Source: Leptolyngbya sp. PLA1
GTDB lineage: Bacteria; Planctomycetota; Phycisphaerae; Phycisphaerales; UBA1924
NCBI GenBank assembly: GCA_021405315.1
Contig: QWIH01000019.1
Coordinates: 1 to 64,000 of the forward strand
DNA length: 64,000 nucleotides
Direction: 5' to 3'
How positions within the stretch are numbered: the stretch's first letter is position 1; each line of letters opens with the position of its first letter. The notes beneath the pieces are model-generated. The model had not been told where the DNA came from and did not search any database. It saw only the letters and a program-made list of their open reading frames with translations. The position numbers and the translations under genes are program-made. Below are positions 56,414 to 64,000 of this stretch, one piece after another.

Positions 56414-56981
56414 GGCCCGCCTCCTTCCCGGCGCGACGCGCCCCGAAGCCGAAGAGCACCGCCGCCGCGACCACCCCGCTCACGAACATGCTCACGAAGA
56501 ACGTCCAGCTCGACACCGCGAGCTGCAGCCCGCCCGAGATCCCGTGCCCGCTCGTGCAGCCGCCCGCCATCCGGGCCCCGAAGATCAGGATGAACCCGCC
56601 CACGAACGCCGCCGCGTACCGCTTCGCCACCGAGGGCCCGAAACGCTCGGCCCACACGGTCGGCACGCTCTCGGCCTTGAACGTCCGCCCCAGCATCGCC
56701 GCCAGGAACGCGCCCAACACCAGCGAGATGTCCAGGGCCATCTGCCAGTCGAAGATCGGCTTGAACCCGCCCCCCTTGGCCCCGTACTCCTTCACGTAAT
56801 AGGCATTCTCCGCCACGTGCTCCGGGGCGACCGTGCAGAGCGCCGACCCCGCCGCGCCCACGAACGATGTGCTCGTCCCCAGCGCCTTCCCCATGAAATA
56901 GAACGTCGCCCAGCTCAGCACCCCGATGCCGATGCCGACCACGTAGGGCGACCATCTGGGCTTCCGCAGCAATCCGACCAT
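56406..56981 (-). CDS. YeeE/YedE-family transporter half, GGCTSGH type
   Basis: A 191-residue membrane protein. It contains RMAGGCTSGHGISGGLQLAV (about 141-160), the other conserved Cys motif of YeeE/TsuA proteins, with hydrophobic segments on both sides and an N-terminal anchor (YVVGIGIGVLSWATFYFMG). A loop with EHVAENAYYVKEYG is probably periplasmic. The start is ATG 56981; upstream in-frame starts lie in sequence that is not membrane-like. It is first in a three-gene operon with the second half and the DUF2892 protein. Confidence 0.87.
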   Translation of the reverse strand: MVGLLRKPRWSPYVVGIGIGVLSWATFYFMGKALGTSTSFVGAAGSALCTVAPEHVAENAYYVKEYGAKGGGFKPIFDWQMALDISLVLGAFLAAMLGRTFKAESVPTVWAERFGPSVAKRYAAAFVGGFILIFGARMAGGCTSGHGISGGLQLAVSSWTFFVSMFVSGVVAAAVLFGFGARRAGKEAGHV

Positions 56982-57091
56982 GCGGCACCTCCACCGGGCG
57001 CGACCCGCGCCCCTTGCCCCGTCAGAGTCCGTCACACGCCCGAAGGTTCCGAATGAGACGCCGCCCCGTCCCGGCACCAGGTCGCCGCCCT

Positions 57092-57496
57092 CTACACCGT
57101 CCCGCAGACCCTCGCCACCTGCAGGGTGTCCGCGTACTGCTGAAACCGAGTCACCTTGCCCCCCTCCAGCCGCCACACGTGCACGAACTGCGTGTGCTGG
57201 GGCCGCCCAGTCCCCTTGAACGTCCCCTTGTACCGCCCAAGCACCACCACCGCGTCCCCGGCGTCCAGCACCTCACCCACGTCCACCGCGAAGCCGTCCC
57301 ACTCGCCCACGCACCGCGCGAACACGCCGTGCAAGACCGCCTCCGGACCCACGTACGGGTTCTTGTCCGCGTACCTGAAGTTCTCCGCCTCGTTCCACAC
57401 GATCTCCGCGCTGAACGCACCGAGAACCGCGGGGACATCCCCGCGACCGAACGCCTCGTAGATCCCCCTCACCACCCTCACGTGTGCTTCAGACAT
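57092..57496 (-). CDS. SnoaL-like (NTF2-fold) protein
   Basis: A 134-residue single-domain protein: VVRGIYEAFGRGDVPAVLGA, then DIVWNEAE-type core (AEIVWNEAENFRY), GPEAVLHGVFARC, VVVLGRYKGTFKGTG and FVHVWRLEGGKVTRFQQYAD. That is the usual order of the SnoaL-like ester-cyclase/ketosteroid-isomerase-like fold. Members are small-molecule isomerases or binding proteins; the ligand is unknown. Start ATG 57496, with AGGAG 6 bases upstream. Confidence 0.87.
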   Translation of the reverse strand: MSEAHVRVVRGIYEAFGRGDVPAVLGAFSAEIVWNEAENFRYADKNPYVGPEAVLHGVFARCVGEWDGFAVDVGEVLDAGDAVVVLGRYKGTFKGTGRPQHTQFVHVWRLEGGKVTRFQQYADTLQVARVCGTV

Positions 57497-57579
57497 GCCG
57501 GCTCCTCGCGCGCCCACCCGAAGGCCCTAGTCTAGCGGGTGCCGATCCTGCCACCTCCCGAGCACTCACGGAGGGCCCC

Positions 57580-58089
57580 ATGCCCGCCACGTCCCCCCGA
57601 AACACGCTCCTGGGCTGCATCCTCTGGCCGGCACTCACGCTCCTTGCCGCGGCGTCCGGCGGGCTCGCCTCCTCCAACTCCAAAGACTTCTACGCGGCAC
57701 TTACCCGCCCCGCCTGGGCGCCCCCGGGATGGCTCTTCGGCCCCGTCTGGACCGCGCTGTACGTCCTGATGGCCATCGCCGCCGTGCTCGTCTGGCTCAC
57801 CCCGGACCGCCGCTCGCGACCGGCCCTTGTCCTCTTCACGGTCCAGCTCGTTCTCAACGGCCTCTGGACGTGGCTCTTCTTCACCTGGAGGCTCGGCGCC
57901 ATCGCCTTCGCGGAGATCCTGCTGCTCTGGGCTCTCATCGCCTGGACGATCATCAGCTTCGCACGCGTGCGCCGCGTCGCGGCTGTCATGCTCCTGCCCT
58001 ACCTCGCTTGGGTCAGCTTCGCCTCGTTCCTCTCGCTGACCATCTGGAGGCTCAACCCCACCATCCTCGGGACCTTCCCGCTGCCCTGA
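57580..58089 (+). CDS. TspO/MBR family protein
   Basis: A 169-residue membrane protein with five transmembrane helices. The signature RPAWAPPGWLFGPVWTALYV (about 46-65) and the following VLMAIAAVLVW, LFTVQLVLNGLWTWLFFTW and LLPYLAWVSFASFLSLTIW with the WxxF/AxxL pattern are clear. TspO binds porphyrins and cholesterol-like ligands and modulates tetrapyrrole and stress responses. Start ATG 57580 behind GGAGGG. It stands alone on this strand. Confidence 0.94.
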   Translation: MPATSPRNTLLGCILWPALTLLAAASGGLASSNSKDFYAALTRPAWAPPGWLFGPVWTALYVLMAIAAVLVWLTPDRRSRPALVLFTVQLVLNGLWTWLFFTWRLGAIAFAEILLLWALIAWTIISFARVRRVAAVMLLPYLAWVSFASFLSLTIWRLNPTILGTFPLP

Positions 58090-58098
58090 GCCGCCCGC

Positions 58099-58377
58099 TC
58101 ACATCGAGTAGAACCCGCCCCCCATGTCCTTGATCTTCCCTTGCCTCGCCAGTTCCTGCCACACCTCACGCGAGAACTGGTTCGGAGGAATGATCCCCAT
58201 CCCGTCGGTCTTCTTCCCGCCGGTCATGGGCCTCGATGCCCCCAGCTTCGACTCGTGGTCCAGCTTCGTGAGCTTCAGCCGCTTCTTGAACGCGTTGAAC
58301 GCCTGCTTCAGCTCCAGCTCGCGCGCCGCCTCCGGCGATCCATCCGCCCCGCCCGTGCCCTCTGTCTGTGGTTCCAT
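58099..58377 (-). CDS. Small protein of unknown function
   Basis: A 92-residue soluble protein. The middle is charged (FNAFKKRLKLTKLDHESKLG), and the C-terminal half has GGKKTDGMGIIPPNQFSREV and WQELARQGKIKDMGGGFYSM, a conserved-looking block of Gly and aromatic residues. I do not place it in a named family; it reads like a short winged-helix or DNA-binding tail found in planctomycetes. It converges with tspO nine bases away and is divergent from the methyltransferase gene. Confidence 0.7.
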   Translation of the reverse strand: MEPQTEGTGGADGSPEAARELELKQAFNAFKKRLKLTKLDHESKLGASRPMTGGKKTDGMGIIPPNQFSREVWQELARQGKIKDMGGGFYSM

Positions 58378-58434
58378 GCCCGCATCCTATCGACCGGCCG
58401 CGGGCGTAGCGTTCCCTTCCATCCAGAGCCCGCC

Positions 58435-59103
58435 ATGCACCACACCTGGGAAGCCGTTGACCACTACTTCGAGGCCGCCACCGGCGCCTCCGACCCAGTC
58501 CTCTCCGCCGCGCTCCGGGCCGCGTCTGACGCGGGGCTCCCGCCCATCCACGTCTCCCCGCTCCAGGGCCGCTTCCTCACGCTCCTCGCGCAGATTTGCG
58601 GCGCCTCTTCCATCCTCGAAGTCGGCACCCTCGCCGCGTACAGCACCATCTGCCTCGCCCGGGGCATGTCCCCGACCGGTCGCCTCACGACCCTCGAACT
58701 CGACCCGCGCCACGCCGCCGTCGCCCGCAACAACCTCGCCGCGGCCGGAATCCTCGACCGCGTCTCGCTCATCGAGGGTCCCGCGCTCGAGTCCATGCGC
58801 ACCCTTCACGCCCGGGGCCACCGTGTTGACCTCGTCTTCATCGACGCCGACAAGGCCGGCATCCCCGACTACTTCGACCTCGCCGTCCGCAGGGCACTCC
58901 CGGGCGCCGTCATCGTCGTGGACAACGTCGTCCGGGATGGCAAGGTGCTGGACCACTCGGGCCAGGACCCTTCCGTCGAGGGGGTCCGCCGCTTCGCCGC
59001 CTCGCTCGCCTCCGACACCCGCATCGCCGCGACCACCCTCCAGACCGTGGGCGTCAAGGGCTACGACGGGTTTGCCATCGCCCTCGTGCCCAGATCCCAG
59101 TAG
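58435..59103 (+). CDS. Class I SAM-dependent O-methyltransferase
   Basis: A 222-residue catechol-O-methyltransferase-type enzyme. SILEVGTLAAYSTICLARGM (about 60-79) is the SAM-binding motif I, TLELDPRHAAVARNNL motif II, VDLVFIDADKAGIPDYFDLA supplies the metal-binding Asp, and AVIVVDNVVRDGKVLD the second ligand. Such enzymes need a divalent metal. The substrate is unknown. Start ATG 58435. Confidence 0.92.
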   Translation: MHHTWEAVDHYFEAATGASDPVLSAALRAASDAGLPPIHVSPLQGRFLTLLAQICGASSILEVGTLAAYSTICLARGMSPTGRLTTLELDPRHAAVARNNLAAAGILDRVSLIEGPALESMRTLHARGHRVDLVFIDADKAGIPDYFDLAVRRALPGAVIVVDNVVRDGKVLDHSGQDPSVEGVRRFAASLASDTRIAATTLQTVGVKGYDGFAIALVPRSQ

Positions 59104-59162
59104 AATCCTGTGACCTGAGGCTCGGATCGGCGTTCTTCAACCCATCCCGCGGAGCGGCTGCC

Positions 59163-59798
59163 ATGACACCCCCACACGACACCGAAGCGCTCCTGGCCAA
59201 GGCGACGCGTGGCGACACCGCCGCGCTCGCCGCCGTCCTCGAGGAACTCGGGCCCCGCGTCCACGCCCGCATCGAGAGCCGCATCGGCCCCCACCTGCGT
59301 TCCAGCCTCGACGCCGATGACGTCATGCAGGTCACCTATCTCGAAGCCGTGCTCCGCATCTCGCGATTCGGCAGTGGGGGCGTCAGCGGCTTCCAGGCCT
59401 GGCTCACCCGCCTCGCCGAAAACAACCTCATCGACGCTATCCGCGCGCTCGAAGCCGCACGCCGCCCCGACCCCTCCAAGCGCGTCACCGCCGGTCCACG
59501 CAACGGGCATGAGTCCATGATGGCCCTCATCGATGTGCTCAGCGGCAGCCTGACAACACCCAGCCGCCACGCCGCCAAGGGAGAGGCCATCTCCCACATG
59601 GAACACGCCCTCCGTCTCCTCCCCTCCGACTACGAGCGCGTCATCCGCCTCTACGACCTCGACGGCAAGTCCATCGAGGAGGTCTCCAAGGAGCTCGGCC
59701 GCTCCGAGGGCGCCGTCTTCATGCTCCGCGCCCGCGCCCACGATCGCCTCCGCGAAGCCATGGGGCCCGCCGGTAACTTTTTTTCTCAGCAAGCGTGA
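59163..59798 (+). CDS. ECF-type RNA polymerase sigma factor
   Basis: A 211-residue sigma factor with region 2 (SLDADDVMQVTYLEAVLRIS, FQAWLTRLAENNLIDAIRAL) and region 4 (ALRLLPSDYERVIRLYDLDG, SIEEVSKELGRSEGAVFMLR). No anti-sigma gene is adjacent; instead a Ser/Thr kinase follows 129 bases later, a planctomycete arrangement in which the kinase probably controls the sigma factor. The last residues FFSQQA follow a T-rich tract. Confidence 0.93.
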   Translation: MTPPHDTEALLAKATRGDTAALAAVLEELGPRVHARIESRIGPHLRSSLDADDVMQVTYLEAVLRISRFGSGGVSGFQAWLTRLAENNLIDAIRALEAARRPDPSKRVTAGPRNGHESMMALIDVLSGSLTTPSRHAAKGEAISHMEHALRLLPSDYERVIRLYDLDGKSIEEVSKELGRSEGAVFMLRARAHDRLREAMGPAGNFFSQQA

Positions 59799-59927
59799 GT
59801 AACGCCCGCACGCTCCGTTCTAGCTCCCGGAGAGGGGGACTCCCACCGTCCGGAGGGGATGGTGTCTACGTCGTTCCCGACCGTGGGCGGTCGGAGGGAC
59901 GCCCCGGCGGGACGACGGGTTGGTAGC

Positions 59928-62678
59928 ATGACCGCACTCATGCGTCGACGGCATCGCCGAGGGGGCGTGCCGTCGCACGCCGCGCTCCGAACGCCCACCG
60001 TGTCCCACGAAGAACCAACCCAACCCGCAGGCAACCCAAGCCCCTCGGGCGACAAGCCCAAGCCCGGCTCCGGCTCGCGCCCCCTCAAAGACCTCATCGC
60101 CGACGCCATCCAGCAGGCTTCCCCCAAGAGCGGCTCGAAGCCCGGCATGTTCGCCGGCGATCTCCCGAGCCCCGACGCCTTCCCGGGCTACGAGGTCCTC
60201 CGGGAAATCCACCGAGGCGGTCAAGGGGTCGTCTACCAGGCCATCCAGAACTCCACCAAGCGCAAGGTCGCCATCAAGCTCCTCCACGGCGGGCCCTTCA
60301 CCGGCTCCACCGGCCGCTCACGCTTCGAACGCGAAGTCCAGGTCCTGGGCCAGCTCAACCACCCCAACATCGTCCGCATCCATGACAGCGGCGCCACCGC
60401 CGACGGCTCCTTCTTCTACGTCATGGACTACATCTCGGGCCGCTCCCTTGACGAACTCGTCGCCGACAAGAAGCTCGGCGTCGACGACACCCTCCGGCTC
60501 TTCGGCAAGATCTGCGACGCCGTCAACGCCGCGCACCTCAAGGGAATCATCCACCGCGACCTCAAGCCCTCCAACGTCCGCGTCGACGCCAACGGCGAGC
60601 CCATCGTCGTCGACTTCGGCCTCGCCAAGATCGCCGTCGGCGACATGGTCGACGAGCCGGGAGGCTCCTCCCCGCACCTCATGACCCTCACAGGCCAGTT
60701 CGTCGGCAGCCTCCCGTGGGCCAGCCCCGAGCAGGCCGAGGGCCACCCGGGAAACATCGACGTCCGCACCGATGTCTACTCGCTCGGCGTCATGCTCTAC
60801 CAGATGCTCACGGGCCAGTTCCCCTACAAGGTCCTGGGCAACATGCGCGACGTGCTGGACAACATCCTGCGCGCCGAACCCGCCAAGCCGAGCACGATCC
60901 GCCGCCAGGTCGACGACGAGGTCGAGACCATCGTCCTCAAGTGCCTCAGCAAGGAACGCGAGCGCCGATACCAGAGCGCCGGCGAGCTGGGCCGTGATAT
61001 CAAGCGATATCTCGGGGGCGAGCCGATCGAGGCCAAGCGTGACAGCACCGCCTACATGCTGGGCAAGGCGCTCAAGAGATACCGCGTCCCTGTTGCCGTT
61101 GGCGTCACCCTCGTCGTCCTGCTCGCCGTCTTCAGCGTCGCCATGACCGTCATGTACCGCCAGGCCTCTCGCGCCGAGCAGAGAGCCACGGACGCCCTCG
61201 CCGCCGCCACGAAGGCCGAGGCCGCGCAGGCCGCCGAGCGAAGCCGCGCCGAGTCCAACTTCCGCGCGGGCCATGACCTTGCCATGGTCATGATCACCTC
61301 CATCAGCGACGAACTCACCTACCTCCGCGGGGCCACCCGCGCCCGCGAACTCCTCCTCAAGGAAGCCAAGACCTACCTTGAAAAGCTCCGCACCGAAGCC
61401 GGTGACAACCCGGACCTTCTCCTCGATCTCGCCTCCGCCCACGAACGCGTCGGCGACCTCCAGGGCGTCATCTACATGCGCCGCCTCGGTGAGACCGGCG
61501 AGGCCGAGAAGAACCACGCCCGCGCCCGTGAGATCAGAGACGCCCTCCTCGCCCGCTTCCCCGACGACCCTCGCATGCACGCCGCCGTCGCACGCAGCCT
61601 CTACCGCGCCGGCGGCGCGGCGCAGCTCCGCGGCAAGCTCCCCGAGGCTCGGACGCATTTCGCCGCCTCTGTCTCCGAGTACGACCGCGCCCTCCGCACC
61701 CCACCGGCCGACCCCGTCACGCTCGCCAAGTGGCAGGACTCCCGTGCCTGGACGCTCCGCGCCCTCGCCGACATCGACCGCCTCGACGCCCGCGCCGCCG
61801 CCACCTCCGGCGACGAATCCAAGGTCGCCGCGCTCCTCGCCGCCTCCGATGACAACTACCTCCTCGCCGACGCCGCTTGGCGCGCCATCCTCGCCTCCGG
61901 CGAGAACGAGGACGCCCGCCGAGGCCTCGGCGTCGTCGCCGACTGCCGCGCCCTCCTCTCCATGGTCCGGGCCCAGCTCGCCTCCACCCTCGCCAAGCGC
62001 GCCGCCTCCGCGGGGGACGCCCCCGCCGCCACCGCCGGCTACACCGCCGCCCTCGCCCATGTCACCCGCGCCCGTGAAACGCACGAAAAGACCCTCTCCG
62101 AGTTCCGCGCCCTTGCCGCCGCCAACACCGTCAGCGGCGAGATCCGCCGCCATGAGCTCGTCACCACCCGCTACATCGCCCTCGCCCGGAGTGAGGAGGC
62201 CCGCCTCTGCTCCGAGCTCAAGGCCTCGGACCCCTCCGCCGCCGCCCGCGAGAAGGCCGCGCGTGACGCGGCCCTCGCCAGCCACCTCGAAGCCGTCCGC
62301 ATCGCCCGACGCCTCGGCGATGAAGACACGCGCAGTGTCGAGGCCCGACGCGACCTGACCGGGTGCCTCCTCTCGCTCGCCGCGGAGCTCGCCGCCGTGG
62401 GTCGCACCGCCGAGGCCGAGGCGGCGTTCGAAGAGGTGGTCTCGCTCCGGCGAGAGATCGCCCGCGCCGACCCCATGGAGCGCCACGAGCTCGACCTCGC
62501 CGTCGGCCTTCTCCGCCTCGCCGAGTTCCGGCTCGACCACCCCGCCCCCGGCGGCCCGGCGCCCGCAGAACTCCTCGACCAGGCCGCCTCGCTCCTCACC
62601 CCGCTCAAGGACCGCTCCGTCGCCGGCGTGGACACGTACCTCGCAGACCTTGCCAAGCTCCGAGCACGCGTCCGCTAA
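59928..62678 (+). CDS. Ser/Thr protein kinase linked to the ECF sigma factor
   Basis: A 916-residue membrane kinase. After ~80 disordered residues comes the kinase domain: glycine loop IHRGGQGVVYQA, VAIKLL, IIHRDLKPSNVRV, VDFGLAKI and SLPWASPEQAEGHPGNIDV. A transmembrane segment (VPVAVGVTLVVLLAVFSVAM) lies near 390. The outer ~500 residues are helical and Ala-rich (KEAKTYLEKLRTEAGD, DLLLDLASAHERVGDLQG), like tetratricopeptide-type repeats, and probably sense partners outside the membrane. ATG 59928 is taken; GTG 60000 (VSHEEPTQ) is an alternative. It probably works with the sigma factor encoded just upstream. Confidence 0.93.
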   Translation: MTALMRRRHRRGGVPSHAALRTPTVSHEEPTQPAGNPSPSGDKPKPGSGSRPLKDLIADAIQQASPKSGSKPGMFAGDLPSPDAFPGYEVLREIHRGGQGVVYQAIQNSTKRKVAIKLLHGGPFTGSTGRSRFEREVQVLGQLNHPNIVRIHDSGATADGSFFYVMDYISGRSLDELVADKKLGVDDTLRLFGKICDAVNAAHLKGIIHRDLKPSNVRVDANGEPIVVDFGLAKIAVGDMVDEPGGSSPHLMTLTGQFVGSLPWASPEQAEGHPGNIDVRTDVYSLGVMLYQMLTGQFPYKVLGNMRDVLDNILRAEPAKPSTIRRQVDDEVETIVLKCLSKERERRYQSAGELGRDIKRYLGGEPIEAKRDSTAYMLGKALKRYRVPVAVGVTLVVLLAVFSVAMTVMYRQASRAEQRATDALAAATKAEAAQAAERSRAESNFRAGHDLAMVMITSISDELTYLRGATRARELLLKEAKTYLEKLRTEAGDNPDLLLDLASAHERVGDLQGVIYMRRLGETGEAEKNHARAREIRDALLARFPDDPRMHAAVARSLYRAGGAAQLRGKLPEARTHFAASVSEYDRALRTPPADPVTLAKWQDSRAWTLRALADIDRLDARAAATSGDESKVAALLAASDDNYLLADAAWRAILASGENEDARRGLGVVADCRALLSMVRAQLASTLAKRAASAGDAPAATAGYTAALAHVTRARETHEKTLSEFRALAAANTVSGEIRRHELVTTRYIALARSEEARLCSELKASDPSAAAREKAARDAALASHLEAVRIARRLGDEDTRSVEARRDLTGCLLSLAAELAAVGRTAEAEAAFEEVVSLRREIARADPMERHELDLAVGLLRLAEFRLDHPAPGGPAPAELLDQAASLLTPLKDRSVAGVDTYLADLAKLRARVR

Positions 62679-62824
62679 TACCGTTCGGGTTGCGCTAGGA
62701 GCGCCAGTCCGAGCCCCATCTCAACTCGGGGGTTGCCAGTTTCAGGATTCCCGGTACGCTGGACGAAAACCGGCGTCGCGCGCGTTCCGAGACCAGCCGC
62801 CGCCGGCCGGAGAGGTTGAGACCC

Positions 62825-64000
62825 ATGGCTCATCGCAGAACATGCGTGCGTGTATCCGCTGGCCTCGCTCTGGCGTTCGCCGCGGGGTCCGCATCTGCCC
62901 AGATCAACTCCAACTGGCTTTCCGCGGTCAGCGGCAACTGGAGCAACCCCGTCCGGTGGTCCACCAACCCGGACATCCCCAACAACGGCGCCAACACCTA
63001 CCACGCCATCATCACCGCCACCGGCGCCTCCTACGGCGTCACGCTCGACCTCCCCGTCACCGTCACCGACCTCACCGTCAACTCCGCCGACGCAACCCTC
63101 CTCTGGGGCGGTGCCCACACGCTCAACGTCCTCAACAACGCCACCATCGACGGCGGGGCCACCATCAACGGCGCAGGCCTCGGCGGCCTCCTCCAGGTCG
63201 CGGGCACCCTCACCATCGGAAACGCCTCCGTCACCGGCCTCGGAACCCTCCGCGCCAACGGCCCCATCGTCTACTCCCACACCGTCGATGTCTCCTTCGA
63301 CGACACCGACATCGACCACGGCGACGGCTCCGCCCTCTGGATGGGCCCGGGCGACATCGTCCTCGGACAAGGCGCCACCATGACCAACGGCGCCTCCTGC
63401 ACCTTCACCATCCAGTCCGACCAGCAGCTCCGCTTCTCCGGCTCCGGCGCCGCCACCTCCTTCACCAACCTCGGCACCATCATCCGAGACACCGGCACCG
63501 GCACCGCCGACATCCAGGGTGTCTCCTTCGACAACCAGGGAATCCTCGACGTCCAATCCGGCACCTTCCGTGCCGACACCGTCGCCAACATCGCCGCCAA
63601 CCAGCTCACCGGCGGCACCTACCGCGTCGGTGGTGGCAGCATCGACTTCACCGGCGCCACCATCCTCACCAACGCCGCCACCGTCGAATACCTCGCCGGC
63701 TCCGGTTCCTTTGCCGCCTTCGACTCCCTCACCACCAACGCCGCCACGGGAACCATCAACGTCGGGTCGGGCCGCACGCTCACCAAGCCCGGCTCGCTCA
63801 CCAACCAGGGCACCATCGGCCTCGCCAACACCGCCGGCCTTGACGTCTCCGGCGCCCTCGTCAACGACGCCGACCTCACCGCCGGCGACTCCGCCACCCT
63901 CAACGCCGCCGGCCTCACCAACTCCGCCGCCGCCACACTCACCCTCGGCACCGGCGGCACTGTCACCCTCACCGGCGACCTCCTCAACGACGGAACCCTC
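62825..64000 (+). CDS. Large beta-strand-repeat surface protein (3' partial)
   Basis: An open frame from ATG 62825 through the end of the window (392 codons, no stop). A signal peptide (GLALAFAAGSASAQ) is followed by WLSAVSGNWSNPVRWSTN, the W-x-GNW pattern opening autotransporter-associated or PEP-CTERM beta-strand-repeat proteins. Then come repeats of [T/N]-L-x-[V/I]-x-x-x-[A/G]-T, such as TLTIGNASVTGLGTLRAN, FTNLGTIIRDTGTGTADI and LTNQGTIGLANTAGL, like a right-handed beta-helix. It is Asn/Thr/Gly-rich and Cys-poor. The Shine-Dalgarno GGAGAGG lies about ten bases upstream. Adhesion or matrix role is inferred; the C-terminal anchor is outside the window. Confidence 0.82.
   Translation, partial: MAHRRTCVRVSAGLALAFAAGSASAQINSNWLSAVSGNWSNPVRWSTNPDIPNNGANTYHAIITATGASYGVTLDLPVTVTDLTVNSADATLLWGGAHTLNVLNNATIDGGATINGAGLGGLLQVAGTLTIGNASVTGLGTLRANGPIVYSHTVDVSFDDTDIDHGDGSALWMGPGDIVLGQGATMTNGASCTFTIQSDQQLRFSGSGAATSFTNLGTIIRDTGTGTADIQGVSFDNQGILDVQSGTFRADTVANIAANQLTGGTYRVGGGSIDFTGATILTNAATVEYLAGSGSFAAFDSLTTNAATGTINVGSGRTLTKPGSLTNQGTIGLANTAGLDVSGALVNDADLTAGDSATLNAAGLTNSAAATLTLGTGGTVTLTGDLLNDGTL

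Noticed and set aside
60318..62540. Minus-strand frame of 740 codons over the Ser/Thr kinase
   Set aside because: Gly/Glu/Val-rich antisense shadow without any fold or start signal.
63001..64000. CRISPR-like periodicity in the last kilobase
   Set aside because: The periodic GCC/ACC pattern is codon bias in a beta-strand-repeat protein; there are no identical repeats with unique spacers.

Overview
The window is very GC-rich and gene-dense, and its gene content points to a planctomycete, most likely in or near the Phycisphaerae. The evidence is ECF sigma factors beside large Ser/Thr kinases, secreted proteins ending in a VPAP / hydrophobic / Arg-rich sorting tail (a PEP-CTERM variant), an FHA-fused GspE/PilB ATPase, and split YeeE genes. 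This placement is inferred from content only; there is no rRNA gene in the window.

Layout. 1-4.2 kb: the 3' end of a repeat-rich surface protein, then a VLCAD-like acyl-CoA dehydrogenase with an enoyl-CoA hydratase. 4.3-4.7 kb: two convergent tRNA-Leu genes. 4.85-7.86 kb: a zinc-uptake ABC operon (znuA-znuC-znuB plus a 62-residue protein) behind a promoter with a Fur-family palindrome. 7.9-8.3 kb: an unexplained probable RNA carrying a 15-nt exact complement of the 16S rRNA 3' end and ending in a strong terminator. 8.4-14.3 kb: gap, pyrC, tRNA-Pro(GGG), a VOC lipoprotein, a repeat protein and prfC. 14.6-18 kb: a PEP-CTERM-type protein, a low-complexity secreted protein, a Fur-family regulator and a globin-like protein. 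18-26 kb: an S41-like lipoprotein, dapF, citrate synthase, a serine hydrolase and two glycosyltransferases, one of them broken. 26-33.3 kb: small secreted protein, lipoprotein hydrolase, MmgE/PrpD, serS and an FHA-GspE fusion.

33.3-36.6 kb holds a compact operon of a 76-residue peptide gene, a CX3CX2C radical SAM protein and a large CX7CX2C radical SAM protein of the RiPP-maturation type. This is the best candidate for an undescribed system. 36.8-41.3 kb: a PEP-CTERM pyroglutamyl-peptidase-like protein lacking its nucleophile, a GNAT, an orphan 2-oxoacid dehydrogenase E2 and a secreted protein.

41.4-46.2 kb is an arsenic-resistance island (arsR, an arsC-arsD fusion, arsA, acr3) sitting exactly at the 3' end of tRNA-Pro(CGG). 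A decayed copy of the tRNA 3' end lies at the far border, which suggests past site-specific integration; no integrase remains. 46.2-64 kb: an FHA protein, a kinase with a propeller-like sensor, a repeat protein, a secreted ankyrin protein, a DUF1905/YdeI-type protein, a GH78 rhamnosidase, a YeeE pair with DUF2892, a SnoaL-like protein, TspO, an O-methyltransferase, an ECF sigma-kinase pair and the start of a large beta-strand-repeat surface protein running off the end.

Most operons are tight, with overlapping or abutting start and stop codons. Functions are assigned by reading motifs; no database search was possible.
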